DNA from: Saccharothrix sp. NRRL B-16314
GTDB lineage: Bacteria; Actinomycetota; Actinomycetes; Mycobacteriales; Pseudonocardiaceae
Assembly (NCBI RefSeq): GCF_000716595.1
Contig: NZ_JNXC01000001.1
Span: forward strand, 62,001-126,000
Length of the DNA stretch: 64,000 nt
Direction of reading: 5' to 3'
The notes below the pieces were generated by a model that saw nothing but the letters and a program-made list of their open reading frames with translations, did not search any database and had not been told where the DNA came from. Each line of letters starts with the position of its first letter. Positions within the stretch are counted from its first letter, which is position 1. Shown here piece by piece: positions 36,709 to 45,268 of this stretch. The position numbers and the translations under genes are program-made.

Positions 36709-37830
36709 TCACCGGCTCAGCGGCACGTGCCAGGTGATCGTCGTGCCGGTGCGCGGTGACGAGGTGATCTCGCAGCCGCCGCCCGCCGCCAACGCCCGCT
36801 CCTCCAGGTGCCGCAGCCCCCGCTTGGCGACTCCGCGCGGGATGCCGCAGCCGTCGTCGGTGACCTCCAGGTCCAGCCGACCGGGTGTCCGCCGCAGCGC
36901 GATGCCCACGTGCCGGGCCCCCGAGTGCCGCACCACGTTCGACAACGCCTCCCGGAGCGCCGCACGGGCGTGGTCGGCCAGGTCTCCCGGCACGTCCGCC
37001 ACGTCGCCCTCGGTCCGCACCTCCGGCTCGAAGCCCAGCAGCTCACCGGCCGTCCGCGCCTCCGCCAGCACCGAGCCCCTGAGGTCGGTGTCACCGGGCT
37101 TGCCGGGGTCGGCGCTGCGCAGCGCCCGCACGGTCGCACGGACCTCCGCCATGGTCTGGTCGAGCTGGTCGACCGCGTCCGCCAGCCGCTTCGCCTCCCG
37201 CCCCTCCAGCTTGAGCCGCCGGTCGAGCAGGTCCAGCTGCACGCCCGTCGCGTACAGCCGCTGGATGATCACGTCGTGCAGGTCGCGCGCGATCCGCTCC
37301 CGCTCCTGGTACACCGCCACCCGCTGGCGCGCCGTCGACCCCTCGGCCAGCACCACCGCCAGCCCGGCCTGCGCGGCGAACGCGGCGAGGACCTCGACGG
37401 TGTCCGGGCTGAACGGCCGCGCGCCCTTGCGCCGGTAGACGGCCAGCGCGCCGATCCTGCGTTCCGCGGTGCCGAAGGGCGCGACGGCGAACGGCCCGTA
37501 GCCGCGCAGCGCCTTGGGCACGAACGGCGCCGTGCGGGGGTCGGTGGTGAAGTCGTCGGCGACCACCGGCACACCGGTCCGCGCCGCGCGGGCGGCCGAC
37601 GACCGGCTCGACAGCACGGTGCCCACCGGATCGTCGTCACCGGAGGACGCCTCGACGGTCAACGTGCCGTCGTCGGCCGTGACCATGGCCAACCCGAGGT
37701 CCGCGCCGGCGAGTTCGACGGCGTTGCGCACCACCAGCGGCAGCACGGCGTCCGGGTCGTCACCGGCCAGCGCGGCCGATGTGATCTCGGTCGACGCGGC
37801 GAGCACGCGGGCGGGGTCCACGGTGGTCAA
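36709..37830 (-). CDS. GAF-domain sensor histidine kinase (DevS/DosS-like, HisKA_3)
   Basis: 373-aa cytoplasmic kinase. One GAF domain (about residues 5-160) comes first. The HisKA_3 phospho-site is ERERIARDLHDVIIQRLYATGVQL (His in RDLHD). The N-box EALSNVVRHSGARHV and the G-box DDGCGIPRG form the ATP lid. It lacks the second GAF of mycobacterial DosS. No heme-ligand signature can be assigned from sequence. The TTG at 37830 overlaps the cydDC stop (TTGA) with GAGGG at 7 nt; a GTG at 37821 is the alternative. It is thus the last gene of the cydABDC operon and the likely partner of the response regulator nearby. Confidence 0.9.
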   Translation of the reverse strand: MTTVDPARVLAASTEITSAALAGDDPDAVLPLVVRNAVELAGADLGLAMVTADDGTLTVEASSGDDDPVGTVLSSRSSAARAARTGVPVVADDFTTDPRTAPFVPKALRGYGPFAVAPFGTAERRIGALAVYRRKGARPFSPDTVEVLAAFAAQAGLAVVLAEGSTARQRVAVYQERERIARDLHDVIIQRLYATGVQLDLLDRRLKLEGREAKRLADAVDQLDQTMAEVRATVRALRSADPGKPGDTDLRGSVLAEARTAGELLGFEPEVRTEGDVADVPGDLADHARAALREALSNVVRHSGARHVGIALRRTPGRLDLEVTDDGCGIPRGVAKRGLRHLEERALAAGGGCEITSSPRTGTTITWHVPLSR

Positions 37831-40800
37831 CGGTAGGCCCTCGCCCGCATCCGCCCCTCTCCGACGTCCAGCACCAGGTCCGCCCGCTCGGCCTCCGCGG
37901 GCCGGTGGGTGATGTGGATGACCGTCTTGTCCCGCAGCACGTCGTCCAGCCTGGCCAGGAGCGCGCCGGCGGACGGCTCGTCCAGGTGCGCGGTCGGCTC
38001 GTCCAGCAGCACGAGGTCCGCGTCGAACAGCAGCGCCCGCGCCAGCGCCACCCGCTGGGCCTCGCCACCCGACAGCAGCGCCGGGCCGATCACGGTGTCG
38101 AGGCTGATCTTCAGCCCGGCGACCTCCAACGCCCACCGCAACCGCGCGTCGTCCGCCCGGGGATCGCCCAGTCGGAGGTTCTCCCGGACCGTGGTGGTGA
38201 CCAGCATCGGCTCCTGCGGGCACCACGCCACCCGCTCCGGCCGCCACACCATCCCGCGCTCCGGTTCGAGGAAACCCAGCAGCAGTGCGAACAAGCTCGA
38301 CTTGCCCGCGCCGGACGGTCCGACCACGGCCACCTTGGCGCCGGCCGGCAGGTCGACGCAGACCCGTTCCAGCACCGGTTCCGCGCTCTCCGGCCACCGC
38401 ACCGTCACCCCTTCGAGCCCGACCGCGCCGCCGACCGCGACCCGCTCGACCCGGCCCCCGGGCACCGCGGCTGGCTGGTCGGTGATCCGCCCGTACGACT
38501 CGCGCAGCGCGGCCCGGTGCTGGGCGGCCGTGGGCAGGGCGCTCAACACCTCGGCCAACGCGAGCGGCACCAGGCCGAGGACCGGCACCAGCAACGGGTC
38601 GACGCCGCCGGCCAGGGCGAGGCACACCGCCGACGCCAACCCGGTCGTCAGGTGCACGACGCAGACCGCCGCACCCGCACCGAGCGCCTGCCGCCGGGCC
38701 GACCGCGCGAGGGAGGCGTCCTGCCGGGCCAACTCGGCCCGCACCTTGTCGTCCGCCCCGAACGCGATCAGGTCCGGCGCGGCCGTGAGCAGCGTCAACA
38801 CCTGCTCCGACACCTGCCGCCGCCCTCGGGCGAGCACCGCCGTCGCCCGGCGTTCGGTCAGCACCGCGACCACCGGCGCCAGCGTGCCGCCGACGACCAG
38901 CGCCACCGCCAGCGCCAACCCGGCCACCGGCTGGACCACCGTGAACAGCACCACCGCCGCGACCGACACCCCGAACGCCACCAACGGCGGCTGGAGGACG
39001 CGCGGCACCAGGTCGCGGACGGTGTCGACGTCGTCCACCAGCCGGGTCAGCTCGACCCGGCCCGGTCGCAGGCTCCGCCACAGCCGGACCCGCAGCGACT
39101 CGGCGTACCGGAACGCGGCGTCGTGCGACACCAGCCGCTCCAGGTACCGCAGCACCCCCTTGGCCAGCGCGAACGTCCGTACCCCCACCACCAGCACCGA
39201 CAACGTGAGGATCGGCGGCTGGGTCGCGGCCTTGGCGATCAGGTAGGCCGCCACCGCGGTCAGCGCCACACCGCTCAACGACGCCGCCGTGCCCAGCAAC
39301 GCCCCCGCCAGCACCCGCCGGGTCGGCCGTGGCGACCGGCGCGCGGTCGGCCGGTCGACGACCCGCGCGACCGCACGGCCCTCCGCCACCTCCGACGGCG
39401 ACTCGGCGACCAGCCGGTGGGTCGCCAGCACCACCGCCGCACCGCCGGCCGCGGCCTGCTGGACGGCGGCCATGACCTTGGCGGCCGTCGCCGGGTCGAG
39501 GTGGGCGGTCGGCTCGTCCAGCAGCAGCACGGAGGCGCCGTCACGGACCCGCGTCAGCGCACGGGCCACCGCGACCCGCTGCCGCTCGCCGGTCGACAGC
39601 TCCGCGATCGGCCGCGCCACCAGGTGGTCGGCCGCGACCGACGCCAGCACGCCGTGGTCGACCCGACCGGTGGTCAGCTCCAGCTCGTCGGCCACCGTCC
39701 GCCCGGCGAACGCGGGCCGCTGCGGCACCCACGCGACCGCCGACCGGTCCACCACGACCGACCCGCCGTCCACCGGCACGAACCCCAGCAGCACCCCGAA
39801 CAGGGTGGACTTGCCCGCCCCGCTCGGCGCGTCCAGCCGGTGCACCTCGCCGGGCCGCACCCGGAAGCTCACCCCGTCCGGCGCGAACCGCCCCCGCCGA
39901 CGCACCCGCAGATCGCGAACCTCCACCCCCGCCGACGTCGGAACCGGACCAGGGGCGGGAGCGGAGGGCGTCGGGATCTCCGCGACCCGCCGCACGGCCT
40001 CCACACCGTCCTCCGACGCGTGGTGCGCCGCACCCGCCGCCCGCAGCGGCAGGTAGCACTCCGGCGCCAGGATCAACACGACCAACCCCGTGACCAGCGT
40101 CATCTCCCCCGACACCAGCCGCAGCCCGATCCCCACCGCGATCAGCGCCACCGACAGCGACGCCACGATCTCCAGCACCAACGCGGACAGGAACGCCACC
40201 CGCAACGTCCCCATCGTCGCCCGCCGGTACCGCTCACCGACCTCCCGCACCGCCGACGCCTGTGCCGCCGCCCGCCCGAACGCCGTCAGCACCGGCAGCG
40301 CCCGCACCAGCTCCGCCAACCGCCCCGACAGCCGCTCCAACGCCGACGCCGCCGCGGCGACCCGAGCCGACGTGAACCGGCCGATCAGGATCGCGAACAC
40401 CGGGATCAGCGGCAGCGTCACCGCGATCAGCACCGCCGACGTCGGATCGGCCACGAAGATCCACGCGCCCACCGCCACCGGCACCACGGCCGTCGTCACC
40501 AGAGCCGGCAGGTAGCGGGTGAAGTACGCGTCCAGCGCGTCCAGCCCCCTGGTCGCGACCACCGCCAACGACGCCGGCCCGCGCGCCTCGATCCACGCCG
40601 GCCCCAGGCCCAACGCCCGGTCCAGCATTGCCGCCCGCAGCTCCTCCTTCGCACCCGCCGTCGCCCGCGCCGCCACCGACTCGGTCACCCAGGCCAGCCC
40701 GGCCCGCACCACGACCGCGCCCGCCAGGACCCACAACGACCCGCCGGTCACCAGCGCCGACGCCAGCGCGACGGCCTGCCACACCAGCGCGCCCGCCGTC

Positions 40801-40919
40801 AGCGCCGCCGACACCGCGCACAGGGCCAACGCCCGGCGCGCCGAGCGCGAAAGCGCAGGCAGCGCGCCGAGCGGGCCGTTCCCCGGCTTCTTGGCGGAAG
40901 GGGCTCCGGGGAAGTTCAC
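37827..40919 (-). CDS. cydDC: Fused CydD-CydC ABC transporter for cytochrome bd assembly
   Basis: 1030-aa single polypeptide joining the two half transporters that export thiols and allow heme insertion into cytochrome bd. Residues 1-310 are the CydD membrane domain. Its nucleotide-binding domain follows, with Walker A APSGAGKST, signature LSTGERQRVAVARAL, Walker B SVLLLDEPTAH and H-loop ATHR. The CydC membrane domain comes next. The second nucleotide-binding domain has GPSGAGKSS, LSGGEAQRVALARAL and LVLLDEPTAHLD. Walker A of the first half has Ala in the first Gly position. The GTG start overlaps the cydB stop. Fusion is common in actinobacteria. Confidence 0.93.
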   Translation of the reverse strand: MNFPGAPSAKKPGNGPLGALPALSRSARRALALCAVSAALTAGALVWQAVALASALVTGGSLWVLAGAVVVRAGLAWVTESVAARATAGAKEELRAAMLDRALGLGPAWIEARGPASLAVVATRGLDALDAYFTRYLPALVTTAVVPVAVGAWIFVADPTSAVLIAVTLPLIPVFAILIGRFTSARVAAAASALERLSGRLAELVRALPVLTAFGRAAAQASAVREVGERYRRATMGTLRVAFLSALVLEIVASLSVALIAVGIGLRLVSGEMTLVTGLVVLILAPECYLPLRAAGAAHHASEDGVEAVRRVAEIPTPSAPAPGPVPTSAGVEVRDLRVRRRGRFAPDGVSFRVRPGEVHRLDAPSGAGKSTLFGVLLGFVPVDGGSVVVDRSAVAWVPQRPAFAGRTVADELELTTGRVDHGVLASVAADHLVARPIAELSTGERQRVAVARALTRVRDGASVLLLDEPTAHLDPATAAKVMAAVQQAAAGGAAVVLATHRLVAESPSEVAEGRAVARVVDRPTARRSPRPTRRVLAGALLGTAASLSGVALTAVAAYLIAKAATQPPILTLSVLVVGVRTFALAKGVLRYLERLVSHDAAFRYAESLRVRLWRSLRPGRVELTRLVDDVDTVRDLVPRVLQPPLVAFGVSVAAVVLFTVVQPVAGLALAVALVVGGTLAPVVAVLTERRATAVLARGRRQVSEQVLTLLTAAPDLIAFGADDKVRAELARQDASLARSARRQALGAGAAVCVVHLTTGLASAVCLALAGGVDPLLVPVLGLVPLALAEVLSALPTAAQHRAALRESYGRITDQPAAVPGGRVERVAVGGAVGLEGVTVRWPESAEPVLERVCVDLPAGAKVAVVGPSGAGKSSLFALLLGFLEPERGMVWRPERVAWCPQEPMLVTTTVRENLRLGDPRADDARLRWALEVAGLKISLDTVIGPALLSGGEAQRVALARALLFDADLVLLDEPTAHLDEPSAGALLARLDDVLRDKTVIHITHRPAEAERADLVLDVGEGRMRARAYR

Positions 40920-41917
40920 GGCACGTGCACCCGAGGGATGTGCCGGGTGCCCACGCGCTTGCGGAACACCCAGTACGTCCACCCCTGGTAGACGAGCACC
41001 GCGGGCGTGCCGAACGCGGCCACCCACGTCATCACGGTCAGCGTGTAGGGGCTCGAAGCCGCGCCCGCCACCGTCAACGACCACGCCGGGTCCAAAGTGG
41101 ACGGCAGCACGTCCGGGTACAGCGCGCCGAACAACGCCGCCACCGCCGCCGCCACCGTCAAGCCCATCAACGCGAAGGCCTGCCCCTCGCGGCGCAGCAC
41201 CAGCCGCCCGTAGGCGCCGAGAGCCGCCAGCGCCACCACGATCGACGCACCCCACGTCCACGTCGACCCGGACCGCAGCTGCACGGTCAGCAGCAGGACC
41301 AGCAGCGGCAGCAACGCGAACGGCGCGACCCGCAACGCCAGCGCCCGCGCCCGTTCCCGCACTTCGCCCTCGGTCTTCAGCGACAGGAACACCGCGCCGT
41401 GCACCAACGCGTACCCGGCCACCGCCACCGCGCCGAGCAGCGTCTCCCACCGGATCGCGGCGAACGGCGAGCCGACCCGGTCACCGGCGGCGTCGATCGG
41501 CAGCCCGAACACCGTCGCCGACAGCAGCAGCCCCACGCCGAGCGCGGCCGTCCACGACCCGGCGACGATCACGGTGTCCCACGCCCGCCGCCACCGGGCC
41601 GAGTCGACCTTCCCCCGGTACTCGAACGCCACCCCCCGCCCGATCAGCGCCAGCAGGAACAGCACCAGCGGCAGGTACACCGAGCTGAGCAGCGCGGCGT
41701 ACCAGGCGGGGAACGCGGCGAACGTGGCGCCGACCGCGACCAGCAGCCACACCTCGTTGCCGTCCCACACCGGTCCGATGGTGTTGATCAGCACCCGCCG
41801 TTCGGCGCCCGACCGCCCGAGCACGGGCAGCAGCATGCCGACGCCGAAGTCGAAGCCCTCCAGGAACAGGTAGCCCAGCCACAGCAGGGCGATCACGCAG
41901 AACCAGAACGTCTCCAC
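40916..41917 (-). CDS. cydB: Cytochrome bd ubiquinol/menaquinol oxidase subunit II
   Basis: 333-aa membrane subunit with eight or nine helices, pairing with CydA. The N-terminus METFWFCVIALLWLGYLFLEGFDFGVGMLLP is typical, with GPVWDGNEVWLLVAVGATFAAFP just after. The GTG has GGGGAG at a few nt and starts 11 bp after the cydA stop. The heme and quinone sites are in CydA; CydB supports the complex. Confidence 0.95.
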   Translation of the reverse strand: METFWFCVIALLWLGYLFLEGFDFGVGMLLPVLGRSGAERRVLINTIGPVWDGNEVWLLVAVGATFAAFPAWYAALLSSVYLPLVLFLLALIGRGVAFEYRGKVDSARWRRAWDTVIVAGSWTAALGVGLLLSATVFGLPIDAAGDRVGSPFAAIRWETLLGAVAVAGYALVHGAVFLSLKTEGEVRERARALALRVAPFALLPLLVLLLTVQLRSGSTWTWGASIVVALAALGAYGRLVLRREGQAFALMGLTVAAAVAALFGALYPDVLPSTLDPAWSLTVAGAASSPYTLTVMTWVAAFGTPAVLVYQGWTYWVFRKRVGTRHIPRVHVP

Positions 41918-41928
41918 GGCTCCCCCTC

Positions 41929-43413
41929 TCAGTAAGCGAACGACAGGACGTCGTCGTCGGTCTTGGGCCGGGTGTCCCCGTCGTCGGGCACGTCACCCGG
42001 CAGCACGCCCGCGATCCCCGCGCGGACGTACCGCCGGATCAGGAACACCTCGACGCAGGCCAGCACCCCGTAGACCAGCGTCAAGGCGACCAGCGACGTC
42101 AACACCTCCCCCGGTGTCGACGACGACACTGCGCGCGCGGTGAACATCCACACCCCGTCCACCCCGCTCGGGTTCGGCACCACCACGAACGGCTGCCGAC
42201 CCATCTCGGTGAAGATCCAGCCGAAGCTGTTGCCCAGGAACGGCGTCGCGACGCTCCCCAGCGCCAGCCAGCCGAACCACCGCCCCCGCGGCACCCGGCC
42301 GCCCCGGATCAGCCACTGGATCAACAACCCCGCGCCGACCGCGACCGCGCCGAACCCGATCATCAGCCGGAAACCCCAGTACGTCACCGGCAGGTTCGGC
42401 ACGTAGTCGATCGGCATCCCCGACAGCTCGCCGAGCCGCGGGTCCACCGGGTAGTTGGCGCCGTACTTCGCCTGGTACTCCGGGACGAGGTCCTCGATGC
42501 CCTTGACCTCGGTGGTGAAGTCGTTGTGCGCCAACAAAGACAGCAGCGCCGGCACCGTGACGCTCTTGACGTTCTCGCAGTCGGGCCGCGCCACGTCGCC
42601 GATCGCGAACACCGAGAACGCCGCGGGCGACTCCGTGTGGCACAGCGCCTCGGCCGCCGCCATCTTCATCGGCTGCTGCTCGAACATCAGCTTCGCCTGC
42701 TGGTCACCGCTGATCGCGAGCCCGGCGAACGCCACAACGCCCACCCACGTGCCGAACTTGACCGACGCGCGCCACACCGGCCCGTCGTCGCTGTGCCGCC
42801 ACAGGTGCCACGCCGCGATGCCCACCAGGAACGACGCGGCGACCGCGAACGCGCCGAAGATCGTGTGCGGGAACGCGGCCAGCACGGTGTTGTTGCCCAG
42901 CACCGCCCAGATCGACGTGAGCCGCGCCCGTCCGTCGACCAGTTCGACGCCGACGGGGTGCTGCATCCACGAGTTCGCGGCCAGGATGAAGTACGCCGAC
43001 GCGATCGTGGCCAGCGAGAACGCCCACACGCAGGCCAGGTGGACCTTCTTCGGCAGCCGGTCCCAGCCGAAGATCCACAGGCCGAGGAAGGTCGACTCGA
43101 CGAAGAACGCGACCAGGCCCTCCATCGCGAGCGGCGCGCCGAACACGTCGCCGACGAAGCGGGAGTAGGCGCTCCACGTCATGCCGAACTGGAACTCCTG
43201 GACGATGCCGGTCACCACGCCCATGGCGAAGTTGATCAGCAGCAGCTTGCCCCAGAACTTGGTCATCGCCAGGTACTTGCGGTCGCCCGTGCGCACCCAC
43301 GCGGTCTGCATCCCGGCCACGAGCAGGGAGAGCCCGATGGTCAGCGGCACCATCAGGAAGTGGTAGACGGTGGTGATGCCGAACTGCCACCGCGCCAGGT
43401 CTAGGACGTCCAC
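41929..43413 (-). CDS. cydA: Cytochrome bd ubiquinol/menaquinol oxidase subunit I
   Basis: 494-aa membrane subunit that binds hemes b558, b595 and d and reduces O2. Seen are LARWQFGITTVYHFLMVPLTIG (N-terminal His heme ligand), the GDQQAKLMFEQQPMKMAAAE quinone-site segment, and GWIFTEMGRQPFVV near the C-terminal third. The Q-loop is the short type usual in actinobacteria. The GTG lies 6 nt from a TACGTT -10 box with no ribosome binding site, so the cyd operon probably begins with a leaderless message. A DosR-box-like site lies about 60 bp upstream. Confidence 0.96.
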   Translation of the reverse strand: MDVLDLARWQFGITTVYHFLMVPLTIGLSLLVAGMQTAWVRTGDRKYLAMTKFWGKLLLINFAMGVVTGIVQEFQFGMTWSAYSRFVGDVFGAPLAMEGLVAFFVESTFLGLWIFGWDRLPKKVHLACVWAFSLATIASAYFILAANSWMQHPVGVELVDGRARLTSIWAVLGNNTVLAAFPHTIFGAFAVAASFLVGIAAWHLWRHSDDGPVWRASVKFGTWVGVVAFAGLAISGDQQAKLMFEQQPMKMAAAEALCHTESPAAFSVFAIGDVARPDCENVKSVTVPALLSLLAHNDFTTEVKGIEDLVPEYQAKYGANYPVDPRLGELSGMPIDYVPNLPVTYWGFRLMIGFGAVAVGAGLLIQWLIRGGRVPRGRWFGWLALGSVATPFLGNSFGWIFTEMGRQPFVVVPNPSGVDGVWMFTARAVSSSTPGEVLTSLVALTLVYGVLACVEVFLIRRYVRAGIAGVLPGDVPDDGDTRPKTDDDVLSFAY

Positions 43414-43419
43414 GGGTCG

Positions 43420-43488
43420 AACGTAGGTCCGGGGCGGGGCCCGTCCTCAGGTACGAGGGTCCCCCTCGCACCAGGACCAAGGTCCCGG
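43420..43488 (-). promoter_or_regulatory. cyd promoter: -10 box, inverted repeat and DosR-box-like site
   Basis: TACGTT (43420-43425) is 6 nt before the cydA GTG. Further up, CGAGGG-TCC-CCCTCG (43454-43468) is an inverted repeat. On the minus strand GGGACCTTGGTCCT (43473-43486) matches the DosR consensus core GGGACTWWAGTCCC at 11 of 14 positions and is centred near -67 from the predicted start. Confidence 0.5.
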
Positions 43489-43538
43489 ATCACCCACCGG
43501 TGCGCACCGTCACGTCCAGCGCAAACGGCGGCACGGGG

Positions 43539-43742
43539 TACGATGGACGTGCCAGAGGGGAGTAGTTCCCCCGGGTCACGACGACCGGGGCGAGAGGATC
43601 GACATACTGATCCGCTTCACCGCGGATCCGGTCCCTCACCCGCTTTCACCAGCGGGCGAACGAGACCTCCGGCCGGGCAGTGCACCACGCCCGGTCGGGG
43701 TCGTGCTGCCTCCGTCCGGGTTCGTATCGGACGTCGGAGGTT
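43539..43742 (+). ncRNA. Candidate yybP-ykoY manganese riboswitch with SD-masking hairpin
   Basis: A TACGAT -10 box (43539-43544) starts a leader of about 195 nt before a UPF0016 exporter gene. GGGGAGTAG (43557-43565) and CATACT (43603-43608) are the two conserved loop sequences of the yybP-ykoY Mn2+ aptamer. The CATACT loop is closed by GGATC/GATCC, which competes with GATCCG/CGGATC (43609-43628). Before the gene, CCTCCG (43709-43714) can pair with CGGAGG (43735-43740), hiding the Shine-Dalgarno sequence. High Mn would open it to induce the exporter. Confidence 0.75.
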
Positions 43743-43745
43743 TCC

Positions 43746-44345
43746 GTGGCACCTGAACTCATCGCGTTGGCGACCGCTTTCGCCATCGTCTTCCTGGCCG
43801 AGCTGCCGGACAAGACCATGGTCGCCACCCTCGTGCTGACCACCCGCTACCGGGCGTGGCCGGTGTTCGCGGGCGTCACGGCGGCGTTCGCGATCCAGTG
43901 CGTGGTCGCCGCCACGTTCGGCGGCGTGCTGACGCTGCTCCCCGATCGCGTGGTCGCGGGCATCGTGGCGGCCCTGTTCGGCGTCGGCGCGTTCCTGCTG
44001 TTGAAGGAAGGTTTCTCCCAGGACTCCGACGAGGTCGACGGCGCCTCCAACGGGCCGGGCCAGGTCACGTTCTGGCGGGCCGCGCTGACGTCGTTCGGCG
44101 TGCTGTTCGCGGCCGAGTGGGGCGACGCGTCCCAGCTGGCCACCGCCGCCCTGTCCGCCCGGTACGCGAGCCCGGTGTTCGTGGGCCTGGGCGCGTTCCT
44201 GGCGCTGACCACCGTCGCCGCCATCGCGGTCCTGGTGGGTCGCAAGCTCGCCACCCGCATTCCCACGCACCTGATCCAGCGGGTGAGCGGCTGCGTCTTC
44301 GCCGCTTTCGCCGCGTTCGCGCTGTGGCAGGCGGTCGCGGGCTAG
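43746..44345 (+). CDS. UPF0016/GDT1 family Mn2+ (Ca2+) exporter
   Basis: 199-aa membrane protein with six helices in two repeats. Each repeat carries the family's acidic metal motif: FLAELPDKTMVAT in the first half and FAAEWGDASQLAT in the second. Bacterial members (Mnx/MneA type) export manganese. GGAGG at 6 nt fixes the GTG start. The leader matches the Mn-sensing riboswitch that controls this family in other bacteria, supporting the function. Its TAG stop shares CTAG with the stop of the convergent reading frame. Confidence 0.9.
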   Translation: MAPELIALATAFAIVFLAELPDKTMVATLVLTTRYRAWPVFAGVTAAFAIQCVVAATFGGVLTLLPDRVVAGIVAALFGVGAFLLLKEGFSQDSDEVDGASNGPGQVTFWRAALTSFGVLFAAEWGDASQLATAALSARYASPVFVGLGAFLALTTVAAIAVLVGRKLATRIPTHLIQRVSGCVFAAFAAFALWQAVAG

Positions 44346-44581
44346 CCTCGGACGAGCGCGTCGAGGTCCAACGTCACCGGGAACGGCACGGACGTGGTGA
44401 ATTCGCCGACCACGTCACCGGCATCCGCGTAGTCGCCGCGCTCGAATTCTCCGAGCCCGGCGTAGTCGGCGACGGTGAAAAGGCGCGGCCGACCGGCTGA
44501 CTCCCCGAGCAGAACGGTCGCTTCGCTCTCCTTCGTCTCCCCCCGGTCCGGCACAGGGCGAGTGTGCGTCAGCGCAACCAC
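44342..44581 (-). pseudogene. Probable C-terminal remnant of a Uma2-family (restriction-endonuclease-like) gene
   Basis: A 79-codon frame opening at tandem GTGs (44581/44584) and ending in a stop that overlaps the convergent exporter stop (CTAG). The product runs VVALTHTRPVPDRGETKE... to a C-terminal TTSVPFPVTLDLDALVRG, which resembles the last segment of Uma2 proteins (PFPVTV-type ending). The catalytic PD-(D/E)xK part is missing. No ribosome binding site. It may be a decaying fragment or a small unrelated gene; identification is from pattern only. Confidence 0.4.
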
Positions 44582-44594
44582 CACTGCATGCGCG

Positions 44595-45263
44595 TCAACG
44601 CAACGCGTCAGCGACCTCCTGAGCCGCCCGCACCACGTGCGGCCCGACGACGTCACCGTCCAGCTTCTCCAGGGCCACCACGCCCACGCTGGCCCGCAAC
44701 CCGGGCACCCCGCGCACCGGCGCCGCCACCCCGAACGCCCCCGGCTGCAACTCACCCGTCGAGTGCACCCACTGGCGCCCCTCCGGCGGCAGCCCGATGG
44801 CCTTGCCCGCCGCACCCCGGTGCACGGGATGACGCGACCCGACCCGGTACGCCACGTGGTACGCCGTCCACGACGGCTCGACCACCGCCACCGCCTGCGC
44901 CTCGGTCCCGTCGGCCACGGTCAGGTGCGCGGTCGCGCCCACCGCCTCCGCCAACGTCCGCAGCGCGGGCTGCGCGGCCATCCGCAGCTGCGGCAGCACG
45001 TTCGCGGCCAGCCGCAGCACCCCGAGCCCGAGCCGCACCTTCGACCCCTCGCGCCGCACGAGCCCGCGCGACTGCAACGGCACCAGCAGCCGGTACACCG
45101 CGGCCCGTGAAGCGCCGATGGCCGCCGCCAGCTCGCTGATCGACGGCGCTTCCGACTCCGCGTCCGCCACCGCCTGGAGCAGCGCCAGGCCCCGCTCCAG
45201 GGTCAGCGAGCTCTCCTTGGAAGCGGGTGCCGGCAGCCGGCCGCGGGGATCAGGTCTGACCAC
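44595..45263 (-). CDS. IclR-family transcriptional regulator
   Basis: 222-aa regulator. The N-terminal winged helix (about residues 18-80) has SLTLERGLALLQAVADAE and ISELAAAIGASRAAVYRLLVPLQSRGLVRR. The C-terminal effector domain follows, with HLTVADGTEAQAVAVVEP, GAAGKAIGL and ALEKLDGDVVG. The domain is shorter than many IclR proteins (about 250 aa). The GTG has GAGAGG at 8 nt, 5 bp after the fahA stop, so it is in the fahA operon. It likely controls the homogentisate genes at the divergent promoter near 47.3 kb. Confidence 0.9.
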   Translation of the reverse strand: MVRPDPRGRLPAPASKESSLTLERGLALLQAVADAESEAPSISELAAAIGASRAAVYRLLVPLQSRGLVRREGSKVRLGLGVLRLAANVLPQLRMAAQPALRTLAEAVGATAHLTVADGTEAQAVAVVEPSWTAYHVAYRVGSRHPVHRGAAGKAIGLPPEGRQWVHSTGELQPGAFGVAAPVRGVPGLRASVGVVALEKLDGDVVGPHVVRAAQEVADALR

Positions 45264-45268
45264 GCGCT

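Noticed and set aside
37905..40991. A 1028-codon open frame on the plus strand opposite cydDC
   Set aside because: It is the reverse shadow of a GC-rich gene: very rich in Arg, Pro, Gln and His, no known motif, and the opposite strand has complete ABC-transporter motifs.
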